DNA of 64,000 nt from the NCBI RefSeq assembly GCF_001696615.3, contig NZ_CP032279.1, forward strand, positions 992,001-1,056,000, written 5' to 3'. Positions 25,555 through 35,772 of the stretch are shown here, piece after piece; the stretch's first letter is position 1; every line of letters starts with the position of its first letter. Under the pieces are notes generated by a model that worked only from the letters and a program-made list of their open reading frames with translations, was not told the DNA's origin and did not search any database. Origin of the DNA: Acinetobacter sp. WCHAc010034 (GTDB taxonomy: Bacteria; Pseudomonadota; Gammaproteobacteria; Pseudomonadales; Moraxellaceae). A program made the translations under genes and the position numbers.

Positions 25555-26331
25555 ATGAACCTGCACACCCTCCCCGGCTTATATATTTCCCACGGCTCAC
25601 CCATGCTTGCGCTGAATCCGGAGCAGGTCGGGCCGGCGCTGCAGCGCCTCGGCCTGAATCTGCCCAAGCCGGCAGCCATTATTGTGATGTCCGCGCATTG
25701 GGAAAGCCGTGATCTGGAGGTCAGCACCGGCGCGCGCCCTGAAACTTGGCATGATTTCCGCGGCTTTCCGGAAGAACTGTATGATATCCGCTATCCGGCT
25801 CCGGGAAACCCTGAATTAGCGGAAAATATGCTGCATTTGCTGGCCGAAGCCGGCTTTGCCGCGCATGCCAACAGCACCCGCCCGCGCGACCATGGCGTGT
25901 GGATGCCGCTGCTGCATATGTATCCGCAGGCGGATATTCCTGTGGTGGAAATTTCCCTGCCGATGAGCCTGTCCGCGCAGGAAATTTACAGAATCGGCCA
26001 GACCCTGGCGCCGCTGCGCGAGCAGCAGATTCTGCTGATCGGTTCAGGCAGCATCACCCATAATCTGCGTGAACTGGCCTGGGACAGCCAGTCCGCCGCT
26101 GTGCCCGAATGGGCTTCTGAATTCCGCAACTATGTGGTCAGCAGGCTCAGCCACAGCAATTATGATGCGGTGCTGGACTGGCAAAGCATTCCGCATGTGC
26201 AGCGCAATCATCCGACTCTGGAGCATTTTGCGCCGCTGTTCTTTGCCATGGGCGCAGGCCACCGCTTCAATATTGTGCACAGCAGCTTCAGCATGGGCTC
26301 ACTCGGCATGGATATTTACCGCTTCGACTAA
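25555..26331 (+). CDS. DODA-type extradiol ring-cleavage dioxygenase (YgiD-like)
   Basis: From MNLHTLPGLYISHGSPMLAL the protein has 258 residues. The metal ligands of the LigB/DODA class III family are present: His in ISHGSP, His in MSAHWESRDLEV, the RPRDHGVWMPL segment and the late SGSITHNLREL. The family opens catechol-type rings with Fe or Zn; bacterial members such as YgiD act on DOPA-like compounds, but the natural substrate is often unknown. No aromatic-degradation genes are nearby. It is a single gene with its own terminator. Confidence 0.85.
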   Translation: MNLHTLPGLYISHGSPMLALNPEQVGPALQRLGLNLPKPAAIIVMSAHWESRDLEVSTGARPETWHDFRGFPEELYDIRYPAPGNPELAENMLHLLAEAGFAAHANSTRPRDHGVWMPLLHMYPQADIPVVEISLPMSLSAQEIYRIGQTLAPLREQQILLIGSGSITHNLRELAWDSQSAAVPEWASEFRNYVVSRLSHSNYDAVLDWQSIPHVQRNHPTLEHFAPLFFAMGAGHRFNIVHSSFSMGSLGMDIYRFD

Positions 26332-26373
26332 TGCATAAGAAATACTTATAAATTAACAAATAAATACTTATAT

Positions 26374-26417
26374 ATACATTCTGATACGCAAAGAATCAGA
26401 ATGTATCCATTTTTTTC
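26374..26417 (+). terminator. Terminator after the dioxygenase gene
   Basis: A perfect 12-bp stem (26374-26385 against 26395-26406, loop 9) is followed by CCATTTTTTT. Confidence 0.8.
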
Positions 26418-26501
26418 AAAGCTGAATCGGTTATTCTAAATCTTGTTATTGAAATCAGTTATTTAATTTTTTATTTAAATTAAAAGCATGTTGGGCAAAC
26501 C

Positions 26502-27269
26502 ATGAACTTAAAATTTTTAGCAATTGCGCTTTTTCCTTTCGCCCTCGCGGCCTGCCAATCGGGTGACATCCAAAAAGCCGGAGATTTAGCCGTGTCCGTA
26601 CTGCAGCAGCAAAACGCCGACAAGACTTTAGCTTCCTATCAATGGAGCGCCAATACTGCAGATGCGCCGAAGCCTTTAGTCTTGAATTTTGACGCAGCAG
26701 GCCGCCTAAGCATTGCAACCAGCTGCAATGGCATGGGCACCAGCTGGAAAGTTGAGAATAACCAGATTGTTACCGGCAACCTGATGGCAACGCAAATGGC
26801 CTGCGCGCCAAACGCTATGGCGCAGGAAGGCGTAGCTTCAAACCTGTTCAGCAGCCGCAAAGCGCCATTCATGCTTAATTTGAATGATCCTGAGCAGCCG
26901 ACGCTGACCGTAATTGCCGCCAATGGCGAAAAAGTCGTCTTTACTGGAAAAATGACGCCGGAAGCGAAATACGGCACGCAGGCTGAAACCATCTTCTTAG
27001 AAATTTCTCCTGAAACCAAGCCATGCACAGGCGTTGCGCCGCAAACCTGCCTGCAGGTGCGTGAAATCAAATATGCGGAAAACGGCGTAAAAACTCAGGC
27101 CGACAAAGACTGGACCTTCTTCTATGGCGGCATTGAAGGCTTCAAGCATAATCCGAAAGAACGCCAAATTGTGCGCATTAAGCGCTACGAGCTGAAAAAT
27201 CCGCCGGCTGACCATTCTAAATACGTTTATATTCAAGACATGATTATTGAGCGTGAAACTGTTAAATAA
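26502..27269 (+). CDS. META and DUF4377 domain lipoprotein
   Basis: A 255-residue lipoprotein with lipobox FALAAC (Cys at residue 18). Residues about 45-150 are a META domain (YQWSAN, RLSIATSCNGMGTSWKVE, LMATQMACAPNAMAQE), a fold found in HslJ-type stress lipoproteins. Residues about 160-255 fit DUF4377 (IFLEISPETKPCTG, CLQVREIKY, FFYGGIEGFKHNP, YIQDMIIERE). It probably sits in the outer membrane facing the periplasm. META proteins are linked to heat-shock, novobiocin tolerance or secretion, but this architecture has no assigned reaction. It is a single gene with a shared terminator. Confidence 0.82.
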   Translation: MNLKFLAIALFPFALAACQSGDIQKAGDLAVSVLQQQNADKTLASYQWSANTADAPKPLVLNFDAAGRLSIATSCNGMGTSWKVENNQIVTGNLMATQMACAPNAMAQEGVASNLFSSRKAPFMLNLNDPEQPTLTVIAANGEKVVFTGKMTPEAKYGTQAETIFLEISPETKPCTGVAPQTCLQVREIKYAENGVKTQADKDWTFFYGGIEGFKHNPKERQIVRIKRYELKNPPADHSKYVYIQDMIIERETVK

Positions 27270-27283
27270 CAGCGGGTTCAAAT

Positions 27284-27315
27284 AAAAAAACCGATGCCTG
27301 CGCATCGGTTTTCTA
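27284..27315. terminator. Bidirectional terminator between the META lipoprotein gene and gdhA
   Basis: CCGATGC-ctgc-GCATCGG with an A-run before and a T-run after serves both convergent genes. Confidence 0.82.
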
Positions 27316-27356
27316 TTTCTTTGCTTCTTTACGTCTTTTGCAAAGAAGCGCGGCGC

Positions 27357-28700
27357 TTAGTAAACGCCTTGCGAGCGCATAGCGTCAGCGACTTTAACAA
27401 AGCCGGCAATGTTCGCGCCGTTGACGTAGTTTACCGTGCCGTCTTCCTGCGTGCCGTATTTCACGCAGTTGCGGTGAATTTCTTTCATGATCGCATGCAG
27501 GCGCTCATCCACTTCTTCAAAAGTCCAGCCTAAACGCAAAGCATTCTGGGACATTTCAAGGCCCGAAGTGGCGACACCGCCGGCATTTGACGCTTTGCCC
27601 GGCGCATACAGAATTTTCGCTTCAACGAATTTTTCTACAGCATCCAATGTAGAAGGCATATTTGCGCCTTCAGCTACACAGATCACGCCATTTGCCAGCA
27701 GCGCTTCGGCATCCGCCTGATCCAGCTCATTTTGCGTTGCGCATGGCAGCGCGATATCGCATTTGATTGACCAAGGGCGCTGGCCTTCCAGATATTCAAA
27801 GCCATGTTTAGATGCAAACTCAGAAATACGGCCACGCTTGACGTTTTTCAATTCCATTACTTCAGCCAGCAAGGCATCGGTAAAACCGTCTTTTACATAT
27901 ACCGTGCCCGCAGAGTCAGACAGCGAAACCACTTTCGCGCCTAAATACATCGCTTTTTCAGCGGCGTACTGTGCCACGTTGCCTGAACCTGAAATAGTTA
28001 CAGTTTTGCCTTTGAAGCAGTCGCCGCGGGTTTTCAGCATTTCTTCAGCAAAATACACCGTGCCGTAGCCTGTCGCTTCAGGGCGGGCCAATGAGCCGCC
28101 GAAGCTCAGGCCCTTGCCTGTGAACACGCAAGAAGTGTCATTGCTGAGCTTCTTCATCATGCCCGCCATATAGCCGACTTCGCGGCCGCCGACGCCAATA
28201 TCGCCCGCAGGGATATCGGTATTTGAACCGAGGTAGCGGTACAGCTCAATCATCAGGGCTTGGCAGAAGCGCATGATTTCACCTTCAGACTTGCCCTTAG
28301 GGTCAAAGTCTGAACCGCCTTTGCCGCCGCCCATAGGCAATGTAGTCAAAGCATTCTTGAAAGTCTGCTCAAAACCCAGGAATTTAAGAATTGAAAGGTT
28401 TACAGACGGGTGGAAGCGCATGCCGCCTTTGAATGGCCCGATTGCCGAGTTGTACTGTACACGGAATGCACGGTTGACTTGAACCTGGCCTTGGTCATCG
28501 ACCCAAGAAACGCGGAACTGAATGGCGCGTTCAGGCTCGACTAAGCGCTCAAGCAGGCCGTGGTCGGCATATTCAGGGTGCTTTTCAATGAATGGCCACA
28601 GGCTGGTCATGACTTCTTCAACAGCTTGAAGAAACTCTGGTTGATGTGCATCACGTGTTTTAACGTAATTTAAAAACTCATTAAGGCTGTTATATTTCAA
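27357..28700 (-). CDS. gdhA: NADP-specific glutamate dehydrogenase
   Basis: A 447-residue family-I hexameric enzyme that makes glutamate from 2-oxoglutarate and ammonium with NADPH. The substrate-site lysines lie in FKGGMRFHPSVNLS and LPMGGGKGGSDFDPKGKSE; the nucleotide fold has ISGSGNVAQYAAEKAM. The end SGLEMSQNALRLGWTFEEVD is typical of the NADP type. The gene is complete and monocistronic, with an AT-rich region of about 270 bases upstream for its promoter. Confidence 0.96.
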   Translation of the reverse strand: MKYNSLNEFLNYVKTRDAHQPEFLQAVEEVMTSLWPFIEKHPEYADHGLLERLVEPERAIQFRVSWVDDQGQVQVNRAFRVQYNSAIGPFKGGMRFHPSVNLSILKFLGFEQTFKNALTTLPMGGGKGGSDFDPKGKSEGEIMRFCQALMIELYRYLGSNTDIPAGDIGVGGREVGYMAGMMKKLSNDTSCVFTGKGLSFGGSLARPEATGYGTVYFAEEMLKTRGDCFKGKTVTISGSGNVAQYAAEKAMYLGAKVVSLSDSAGTVYVKDGFTDALLAEVMELKNVKRGRISEFASKHGFEYLEGQRPWSIKCDIALPCATQNELDQADAEALLANGVICVAEGANMPSTLDAVEKFVEAKILYAPGKASNAGGVATSGLEMSQNALRLGWTFEEVDERLHAIMKEIHRNCVKYGTQEDGTVNYVNGANIAGFVKVADAMRSQGVY

Positions 28701-29036
28701 CTCTTAATCCTCAGCAGAAAGATGAATCAAAATTGGTCAAATTTTAAATCGATGATAAATTTTGGCGCAAAACATTAAATATCTTTTGCCCGCAATCCAC
28801 AATACCTTTTTCAAAATACTTTAATTTTATATTAAGAACATATATTTAAATATATTTTACATGATCATAGTTTATCAATGAATAAACTTTTAGGCATGAA
28901 TGGACTGGCATTTTATGTTCAAAAATAACGCACAAACAGCCCTAAATTTGCGCACAGCGCGGCGGGCTAAAACATGCTAAAATTCATTTCCCCCCGCTAC
29001 CGCCCTGTTCCGCCTGCCCAGCATTTCCGGTTATTC
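28701..29036. other. Divergent intergenic region between gdhA and rnfB
   Basis: A 336-base, very AT-rich stretch carries the promoters of gdhA (leftward) and rnfB-nth (rightward). No terminator, RNA or repeat is evident. An alternative rnfB start at 28974 lies inside it. Confidence 0.5.
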
Positions 29037-29831
29037 ATGAATTCTCAAATTTCCCTCATCCAAAAAATTGACGCCCTACTGCCGCAGACGCAATGCGGGC
29101 TTTGCGGGCACCGTGACGGCTGCCTGCCCTATGCAAAATCGATGGCCGAAGGTGAAGAAGCCAATAAATGCGTGCCGGGCGGCCAGCCGGTTGCAGACGC
29201 CTTAGCCGCCCTGCTGCAGCGCGCAGCCTTGCCTGCCGAACCAAGCGTGTGGCCCATTCAAGGCGACGGCCGGCCGCAGCGCATGAAGGCGGTGATCCGT
29301 GAAGATGAATGCATCGGCTGCACCAAATGCTTCAGCGCTTGCCCTGTCGATGCGATTATTGGCGCCGGCAAGCTGATGCATACCGTGCTGGCTGAGCTGT
29401 GCACCGGCTGCGAACTGTGCATTCCGCCCTGCCCGGTAGACTGCATTGACCTGGTGGAGGATGTGCAGGCCCTGCCGTCTGAGGCCGCCCGCCTGGCTGA
29501 GCAGAATGATTTGCGCGCGCGCTACTATGCGCATATTCAGCGTGAAGAGCAGCGCCGCATGCACCGCAAGGGGCCGGTGGTCCGCGCGGAGATTGACAGC
29601 GCATTATTCGCGCAGTTTTCCAGCCAGGACAGCAGCGTGCCTGAGATTGAAATTGCGGATCAGTCAGAAAAAATAGCGCCGGTGCAGGACGCCAAAACCG
29701 CGATTGAGCTGGCGAAGCTCCGCACGCAGGTTAAAAAGCTGGAAAAGCAGCTGAGTGTGCGTGATGATGCAAAAAAACGCGCGCTGCTGCAGGAACTGAG
29801 CCAGCAGCTGAATGCGCTGCAGGGAGCATGA
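29037..29831 (+). CDS. rnfB: RnfB-like iron-sulfur protein without membrane anchor
   Basis: From [17 protein letters not shown] the protein has 264 residues. An N-terminal 4Fe-4S motif ([19 protein letters not shown] and a Cys in NKCVPGG) is the RnfB signature. Two ferredoxin motifs follow, [16 protein letters not shown] and [16 protein letters not shown]. The C-terminal third is charged and helical ([14 protein letters not shown]), likely coiled coil. E. coli RnfB begins with a membrane helix and works with RnfACDGE; here there is no helix and no other rnf gene in the window. Its start could also be at 28974, but the added residues are not hydrophobic. It overlaps nth by four bases. It may pass electrons to the Nth cluster or to another partner; this is inference. 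Confidence 0.85.
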   Translation: MNSQISLIQKIDALLPQTQCGLCGHRDGCLPYAKSMAEGEEANKCVPGGQPVADALAALLQRAALPAEPSVWPIQGDGRPQRMKAVIREDECIGCTKCFSACPVDAIIGAGKLMHTVLAELCTGCELCIPPCPVDCIDLVEDVQALPSEAARLAEQNDLRARYYAHIQREEQRRMHRKGPVVRAEIDSALFAQFSSQDSSVPEIEIADQSEKIAPVQDAKTAIELAKLRTQVKKLEKQLSVRDDAKKRALLQELSQQLNALQGA

Positions 29832-30523
29832 ATATGGCGGTGAAAAACATGACCAAAAAGCAGATTCAGACCTTCTTTGAACGCCTGCGCGCGCAGCGCC
29901 CGCATCCGGAAACTGAGCTGAATTTTTCCAGCCCTTTTGAGCTGCTGGTGGCTGTAACCCTGTCCGCGCAAGCCACCGACGTCAGCGTCAATAAAGCAAC
30001 CGACAAGCTGTTTCCGGTGGCCAATACTCCTGAGGCGATTTATGCCCTGGGCGTTGACGGCCTGAAGGAATACATTAAAACCATCGGCCTGTACAATTCC
30101 AAAGCCGAAAATGTGATTAAAGCCTGCAGGATTTTAATTGAAAAGCACAATAGCCAAGTGCCGGATAACCGCGCAGATTTGGAAGCGCTTCCGGGCGTCG
30201 GGCGGAAAACCGCTAATGTGGTGCTGAATACCGCCTTCGGCCAGCCCGCCATGGCGGTTGATACCCATATTTTCCGCCTAGGCAACCGCACCGGCTTGGC
30301 TGTAGGAAAAAACGTGCTGGAAGTTGAGCAGCGCCTGATCAAGGTCATTCCTAAAGAATTTATCATTGATGCGCATCACTGGCTGATTCTGCACGGGCGC
30401 TACTGCTGCATTGCCCGCAAGCCGAAATGCGCTGAATGCGTGGTGTCGGATGTCTGCAACTGGCCGGACCGCTATGAATTTGGCGCCGCCCGCCCGATTC
30501 CAGTGAAAAATATAGAGGCTTAA
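29828..30523 (+). CDS. nth: Endonuclease III (DNA glycosylase/AP lyase)
   Basis: A 231-residue enzyme that cuts out oxidised pyrimidines and nicks the abasic site. The helix-hairpin-helix with the catalytic Lys is [12 protein letters not shown], the catalytic Asp is in [12 protein letters not shown], and the 4Fe-4S cluster has the normal C-x6-C-x2-C-x5-C spacing ([17 protein letters not shown]). The ATG overlaps the rnfB stop (ATGA). rnf-nth adjacency is old: in E. coli nth follows rnfABCDGE. Confidence 0.96.
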   Translation: MNMAVKNMTKKQIQTFFERLRAQRPHPETELNFSSPFELLVAVTLSAQATDVSVNKATDKLFPVANTPEAIYALGVDGLKEYIKTIGLYNSKAENVIKACRILIEKHNSQVPDNRADLEALPGVGRKTANVVLNTAFGQPAMAVDTHIFRLGNRTGLAVGKNVLEVEQRLIKVIPKEFIIDAHHWLILHGRYCCIARKPKCAECVVSDVCNWPDRYEFGAARPIPVKNIEA

Positions 30524-30543
30524 AGCCTCCGCAGTTCATTGAT

Positions 30544-30575
30544 CCGGCCCAATTGATCCAAATCAAATTGGCCGG
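30544..30575. terminator. Hairpin between nth and a small membrane protein gene
   Basis: An imperfect 13-bp inverted repeat (CCGGCC.../...GGCCGG, loop about 6) lies in the 70-base gap between convergent stops. No T-run follows, so the role as terminator is uncertain. Confidence 0.4.
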
Positions 30576-30595
30576 CTTAGGATCTGAACATCCGC

Positions 30596-30823
30596 CTACT
30601 GCTCTGGCGGCGGATCTTTTTCCTCATCCGCCTGCCGGTTCTGTCCGCGCTGCTGCTCTTTCTGCAGCTTGGGATGCAGCTTATATTCAGGCGCAGGCTG
30701 GCTGCGGCGCTCAAGCAGCTCCTGCTGCTGCGTTTTTTTCAGCAGCTTATAGCTGAAATACAGCAAAGCCAGCAATGAGGCCGCGCACACCAGCAAAACT
30801 AAAATAATCGCAACCTGCTGCAA
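30596..30823 (-). CDS. Small single-span membrane protein
   Basis: A 75-residue protein with one N-terminal membrane helix (residues 4-26, VAIILVLLVCAASLLALLYF), then a charged cytoplasmic tail (KLLKKTQQQELLERRSQ, ending EEKDPPPEQ). It follows the adk terminator on the same strand. No family is recognised. The tail, with many Gln, Lys and Glu, could form a coiled coil or bind a partner. Confidence 0.55.
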   Translation of the reverse strand: MQQVAIILVLLVCAASLLALLYFSYKLLKKTQQQELLERRSQPAPEYKLHPKLQKEQQRGQNRQADEEKDPPPEQ

Positions 30824-30847
30824 AGCCTTCTCCAGAAACAGCGCAAT

Positions 30848-30880
30848 AAAAAAGAGCCCTAATATGACTTAGGACTCTTT
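30848..30880 (-). terminator. adk terminator
   Basis: A 12-bp stem with one mismatch (30850-30861 against 30868-30879 approximately) is followed on the minus strand by a TTTTTT run. It lies 25 bases after the adk stop. Confidence 0.8.
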
Positions 30881-30904
30881 GAAAGTCAAAACCCGCAAAA
30901 GGGA

Positions 30905-31576
<672 letters not shown>

Positions 31577-31642
31577 TCATTTAAACATTGTATTTGACGC
31601 CTTGCTCATGTCAAAACATTCGACATATTCTTCAGCATCTAA

Positions 31643-32959
31643 TTATAAGAAAGCCACAAACAAATGTATGGTGCCCGCAATAAAGCCCGTTACCCCGCCC
31701 AGTAAAATTAAAATCCATTCGTCTTCCTGAAATGCAGGACGTAATAAATTCTGAAACTCCTTCGGCGTCAGCTCGCGGATGCGGTCTCTGAACATTTGAT
31801 AGATTTTCTGTGCACGGCTCGCATTGAACGCAGGGTCGCATACAGGCACCATCGTAATTTCAATTGAACGATCAATCAAGTCCGTCTTGAGTTTTGCGTA
31901 TTCACGCGGGCCTAAAGACAGCTGCAAAGAAGTCCTGACCAGCGGAGTTTCCATAATTTCATTGATGTGGCGCTTGACAATGCGGCGGGTTTTGTCTTTT
32001 TTGCTGCCGTACATCATTTCAGTCATGATCGATTTCAGCGTAATCAGGTCTTCAGTAACCACGCTGGCAAAGACATCAGACACTTCTTCCTGGCGCTTCA
32101 TGAATGCGCCCTGAATATTGTAGGTGCCGATGCGCGGAAGCACAGGCTTCAGCCAAGGGAACTTACGATTTTTTGTTAATTCAAAGAGTTGCGGGTATTT
32201 AACATAGTGCGGCTCAATCGGGTTGAAGACCATCCAGATCGCGATCCAGTTGGTTAAAAAGCCCCAGACCGATGCCCAGAACGGCACAGTCCAGTGCCAA
32301 GGCACCACAAACCAGACGATCATCTGGAAGATGCCGAAGAACATCCCGATCAGGGCGCTGATGTGCCAGATAAAGTTGATTTCCTTTTGCCCGACTTTCA
32401 AAAACATGCGCACCATTAAGCGGCGGTCGCCTTCCATCTGGCTGACCACCATTTCGCGCATATCGACAAGTGACTCGACGTTCATGGTCAGCTCAGTCAC
32501 AAGTTCCCTTAAGATACCCGGCATCTGCTTATTGGCCTGCGCATAAATGCGGCGCTTGATGGAATAGGGCAAATTTTCCCACAGCACGGCATTGCGCTCG
32601 AGCATTACTTCATCAATCAGATGCTCCAGCTCGAAGCCGACCTGCTCGCCGATAATCCGCGCCATGTCTTCCGGGTCCATTGCTTCCAGAAACTCGCGCA
32701 GCGAGCCCAGCTTGGATAAGGTGTTGTCGGTGATAATGCCGGAAATGCGCCCGGCCTTGCGCGGCACAATGCCCTGCCAGCCCACAGGCAGCGGGCCAAG
32801 GTGGAAGCCCCAGAAGTTAATCGGGTAGAACACCATTTTCAGCGCCATCCAGACGTGCGCCCAAGTAACAAAAGCCGTAACAGGGATGATGCTGAGCACT
32901 GCCCAAAAATCCGGGCGGTTCAAAAAGGTTTGCCACAACTCATTGACGTACTCAAGCAT
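31643..32959 (-). CDS. DUF445 family membrane protein
   Basis: A 438-residue protein with an N-terminal membrane segment (FWAVLSIIPVTAFVTWAHVW), a hallmark GPLPVGWQGIVPRKAGRIS, and two or more central helices (IWHISALIGMFFGIFQM, VPFWASVWGFLTNWIAIWMV). A C-terminal helix follows (ILLGGVTGFIAGTIHLFVA). DUF445 proteins are widespread inner-membrane proteins without a known reaction; some have a role in envelope structure. The gene lies 78 bases upstream of adk on the same strand, so co-transcription is possible. Confidence 0.8.
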   Translation of the reverse strand: MLEYVNELWQTFLNRPDFWAVLSIIPVTAFVTWAHVWMALKMVFYPINFWGFHLGPLPVGWQGIVPRKAGRISGIITDNTLSKLGSLREFLEAMDPEDMARIIGEQVGFELEHLIDEVMLERNAVLWENLPYSIKRRIYAQANKQMPGILRELVTELTMNVESLVDMREMVVSQMEGDRRLMVRMFLKVGQKEINFIWHISALIGMFFGIFQMIVWFVVPWHWTVPFWASVWGFLTNWIAIWMVFNPIEPHYVKYPQLFELTKNRKFPWLKPVLPRIGTYNIQGAFMKRQEEVSDVFASVVTEDLITLKSIMTEMMYGSKKDKTRRIVKRHINEIMETPLVRTSLQLSLGPREYAKLKTDLIDRSIEITMVPVCDPAFNASRAQKIYQMFRDRIRELTPKEFQNLLRPAFQEDEWILILLGGVTGFIAGTIHLFVAFL

Positions 32960-33024
32960 GCATCTCTTCCATATTTAATTTTAATCGGGGGAAATATTGA
33001 ATTATATAAAGCCGAATATTTTCA

Positions 33025-33555
33025 CTACAAACCGATACTTAGAGTATAGGAGAATTGTAGCTTCGGTTCTGTATCTGCGACCGTCCGCCCATTTTGACCG
33101 GTCAGTTTTTCACCTGCGCCTATGCCGACGCTGAAGGTGCTGATCCGCTCCGGACTGAGCATCACATAAGCCAAATCAACACCGCCGCCTAAGCGGCTTT
33201 CATACTCTGTGCCGGTGTCTTTGCTTTCAATATGGCCGGCATAGGCGCCAAGGTAATAGCCATTTTTGTCCTTGCCGGTGAAATGCACCGGATAGCGGAA
33301 ACCCAGCTGGCCGCCGAAGGTTTTATCGCCATTCAGGAAAGCGCCCGCTTTGGCATACGCAATGCCGTAGGGATTCACCCATTCAGCATTTAAATGAATC
33401 ATTTTCTGGGTAAAACCCGCCCCTGCATACAGCGCTTTAACTGAACCGTCCGCCAATTTCGCTTCCGGCAAAAAGGCGCTGTCCTGCGCTGATGCGGCAT
33501 TTGCAAGCAAAGCAAGCGCCAGCAAAGAAAAAACTTTGTTCATTATTTTCACCAT
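33025..33555 (-). CDS. YfaZ-like outer-membrane protein
   Basis: A small secreted beta-barrel-type protein of 176 residues; an alternative ATG four codons in (33543) gives the cleaner signal peptide MNKVFSLLALALLANAASA. The rest alternates polar and apolar residues (LYAGAGFTQKMIHLNAEWV, FGGQLGFRYPVHF, YYLGAYAGHIES, DLAYVMLSPE) and resembles YfaZ-family outer-membrane proteins. The end FSYTLSIGL is not the usual aromatic C-terminus. It is a single gene; no function is known. Confidence 0.7.
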   Translation of the reverse strand: MVKIMNKVFSLLALALLANAASAQDSAFLPEAKLADGSVKALYAGAGFTQKMIHLNAEWVNPYGIAYAKAGAFLNGDKTFGGQLGFRYPVHFTGKDKNGYYLGAYAGHIESKDTGTEYESRLGGGVDLAYVMLSPERISTFSVGIGAGEKLTGQNGRTVADTEPKLQFSYTLSIGL

Positions 33556-33789
33556 TGTCCTTAATTTTAGGCTTTTTTAGTTGTAATACAGTCCTATTTT
33601 TATGCGGTTTTGACTTTATCAGAATTATATGAACACTTATAGACAGCGCTTTATTTTTTTAATGTCTGCAAAGTCAAAGTTTAAGCAGATCCGGCGCTTC
33701 TGAGGCGCTTTTCGCTTATCAAATTTTTTGAACTTGCGGTAGAATGGTCAGCCTCAATTTCCCCTTTGTGTGACTTAAGCCGACCGCGT

Positions 33790-35769
33790 ATGAAGCAGCA
33801 CTTTCCTTTAAAAAATGTACAGCAAGAAAAGCGCATTTTCCGCAACCGCATTTATTTCTCACTGGGCATTGTGATTTTTTTCCTGCTGCTGCTGGTTGCG
33901 CGCTATTCTTATCTGCAGATTGCCAATTACGACAAGTTCGCCACCGACTCAGACAAGAATCGCGTCCGCCTGCAGCCGCTGCCGCCGGCGCGCGGCTATA
34001 TTTATGACCGCAACGGGGTTCTGCTGGCGGACAACTATCCGGTCTTTTCCGCCACCATGAGCCGCGCCGATATTGATGATATTGACGACACGGTTCGGCG
34101 CCTGGCGCCAGTCATCAACCTATCTGAAGAAGATATTCAGCGCTTCCGGAGCCGGATTAAAACCTCGAAAAAGACTGAACGCGTAGCGCTGAAGCTGAAC
34201 CTGAACGAAACTGAAATTGCGCGCTTCAGCGAAGTGAAATTCCAGTTTCCGGGCGTCAACATTGAAACCCAGATGACCCGCTACTATCCGCACGGCGAGC
34301 TGTTTGCGCATGTGATTGGCTATGTCGGCCGCATCAATGACAAAGAATTAAAAAGCATTAATAAAGACTTATATGCCGGAACCAACCTGATTGGAAAAAT
34401 CGGGGTTGAAAAATACTATGAAGAGCTGCTGCACGGCCTGCCCGGCAATGAATCGGTCGAGGCCGATGCGCACGGCAATGTGCTGCGCCATTTAGGCCGC
34501 AAAGACCCGGTCCGCGGCAATGACCTGTATTTATCGCTGGATTACGGCCTGCAGATGGTGGCCTCTGAGCAGCTGGCCGGCCGGCGCGGCGCGATTGTCG
34601 CCATGGACCCGGGCACAGGCGAAATCCTGGCTTTAGTCTCCAGCCCAAGCTTTAACCCGAATTTATTTGTCACCGGCATCAGCGGCAAAGACTATTCCGC
34701 GCTGCGCGATGACCTTGACCAGCCCCTGTACAACCGGGCAGTGCAAGGCTCCTATCCGCCGGGCTCCACCATTAAGCCGATGTTTGGCTTAGGCGGCCTG
34801 CACTACAATCTGGTCGACTGGAACACCACCATTTCCGATCCGGGCTATTTCTCCCTGCCTGGAGATTCGCACCGCTTCCGCGACTGGCGAAAATCCGGCC
34901 ACGGCGCGGTCAACCTGCATAAGTCGCAGGTGATTTCCTGCGATACCTACTATTATATTCTGGCTTACCGCATGGGCATTGAGCGCATGAACAGCTGGAT
35001 GCGCCAGTTCGGCTACGGCGCAAAAACCGGCGTGGACTTGCCGAGCGAAAGTTCCGGCCTGTATCCAAGCCCTGAATGGAAACTGCGCACGCGGAAAGCC
35101 AAATGGCTGAAAGGTGAAACCATTTCGGTCAGCATCGGGCAAGGCGCATTTACCGCCACCCCGCTGCAGCTGGCCATGGCCACCGCCATTACCGCCAATA
35201 TGGGCCAGCACGTCACGCCGCATGTGCTGCGTGAAAGCAAAGGCACCAAGCCCTATACCGTGCATAATGCGCCGGATGGAAAAATTGAGTTTAATGGCCA
35301 GCCTGAAGACTGGGTTAAAATGCGCGACGCCATGGTCGATGTGATTGAGAGCGGCACAGGGCGCCGCATCCGCACGCCAATGTATAAAATTGCCGGCAAA
35401 ACCGGCACCGCGCAGGTTAAAAGCATTGCACAGGGCAAGCGCTACAATGAATCGCTATTAACCGAGCGCCAGCTTGACCACGGCCTGTTCGTCGGCTTTG
35501 CTCCAGCGGATAAGCCGGAAATCGCCATTACCGTAATTTGGGAAAATGGCCGCCACGGCGGTTCCGCCGCCCAGCTGGCGCGGCCGATTTTTGACTACTG
35601 GCTGCTGAACCGCAAAAAAGCGCCAATCCGCCCTTCGGCAGCCCAAGTCAGCGGCGGCCTGATGACTGCCGGCATCAAGCCAAGCGAATTGCCAAGCGGC
35701 GAAAATCCGCTGCAAAGCAGCGCCAATGCGCCAGCTTCCCCTCCGCCAACACATGCAGAATCAGATTAA
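33790..35769 (+). CDS. mrdA: Penicillin-binding protein 2 (elongasome transpeptidase)
   Basis: The chosen ATG gives 659 residues (MKQHFPLKNVQQEKRIF); an upstream GTG at 33766 is less likely. A cytoplasmic N-terminus and one membrane helix (IYFSLGIVIFFLLLLVARY) precede the dimerisation domain. The transpeptidase motifs are S326-TIK (PGSTIKPM), S-C-D in VISCDTYYY and KTG in AGKTGTAQV. PBP2 cross-links peptidoglycan during cell elongation and works with RodA. A Pro/Ser-rich tail follows. No rodA is adjacent; rsmD follows after three bases. Confidence 0.95.
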   Translation: MKQHFPLKNVQQEKRIFRNRIYFSLGIVIFFLLLLVARYSYLQIANYDKFATDSDKNRVRLQPLPPARGYIYDRNGVLLADNYPVFSATMSRADIDDIDDTVRRLAPVINLSEEDIQRFRSRIKTSKKTERVALKLNLNETEIARFSEVKFQFPGVNIETQMTRYYPHGELFAHVIGYVGRINDKELKSINKDLYAGTNLIGKIGVEKYYEELLHGLPGNESVEADAHGNVLRHLGRKDPVRGNDLYLSLDYGLQMVASEQLAGRRGAIVAMDPGTGEILALVSSPSFNPNLFVTGISGKDYSALRDDLDQPLYNRAVQGSYPPGSTIKPMFGLGGLHYNLVDWNTTISDPGYFSLPGDSHRFRDWRKSGHGAVNLHKSQVISCDTYYYILAYRMGIERMNSWMRQFGYGAKTGVDLPSESSGLYPSPEWKLRTRKAKWLKGETISVSIGQGAFTATPLQLAMATAITANMGQHVTPHVLRESKGTKPYTVHNAPDGKIEFNGQPEDWVKMRDAMVDVIESGTGRRIRTPMYKIAGKTGTAQVKSIAQGKRYNESLLTERQLDHGLFVGFAPADKPEIAITVIWENGRHGGSAAQLARPIFDYWLLNRKKAPIRPSAAQVSGGLMTAGIKPSELPSGENPLQSSANAPASPPPTHAESD

Positions 35770-35772
35770 ATT

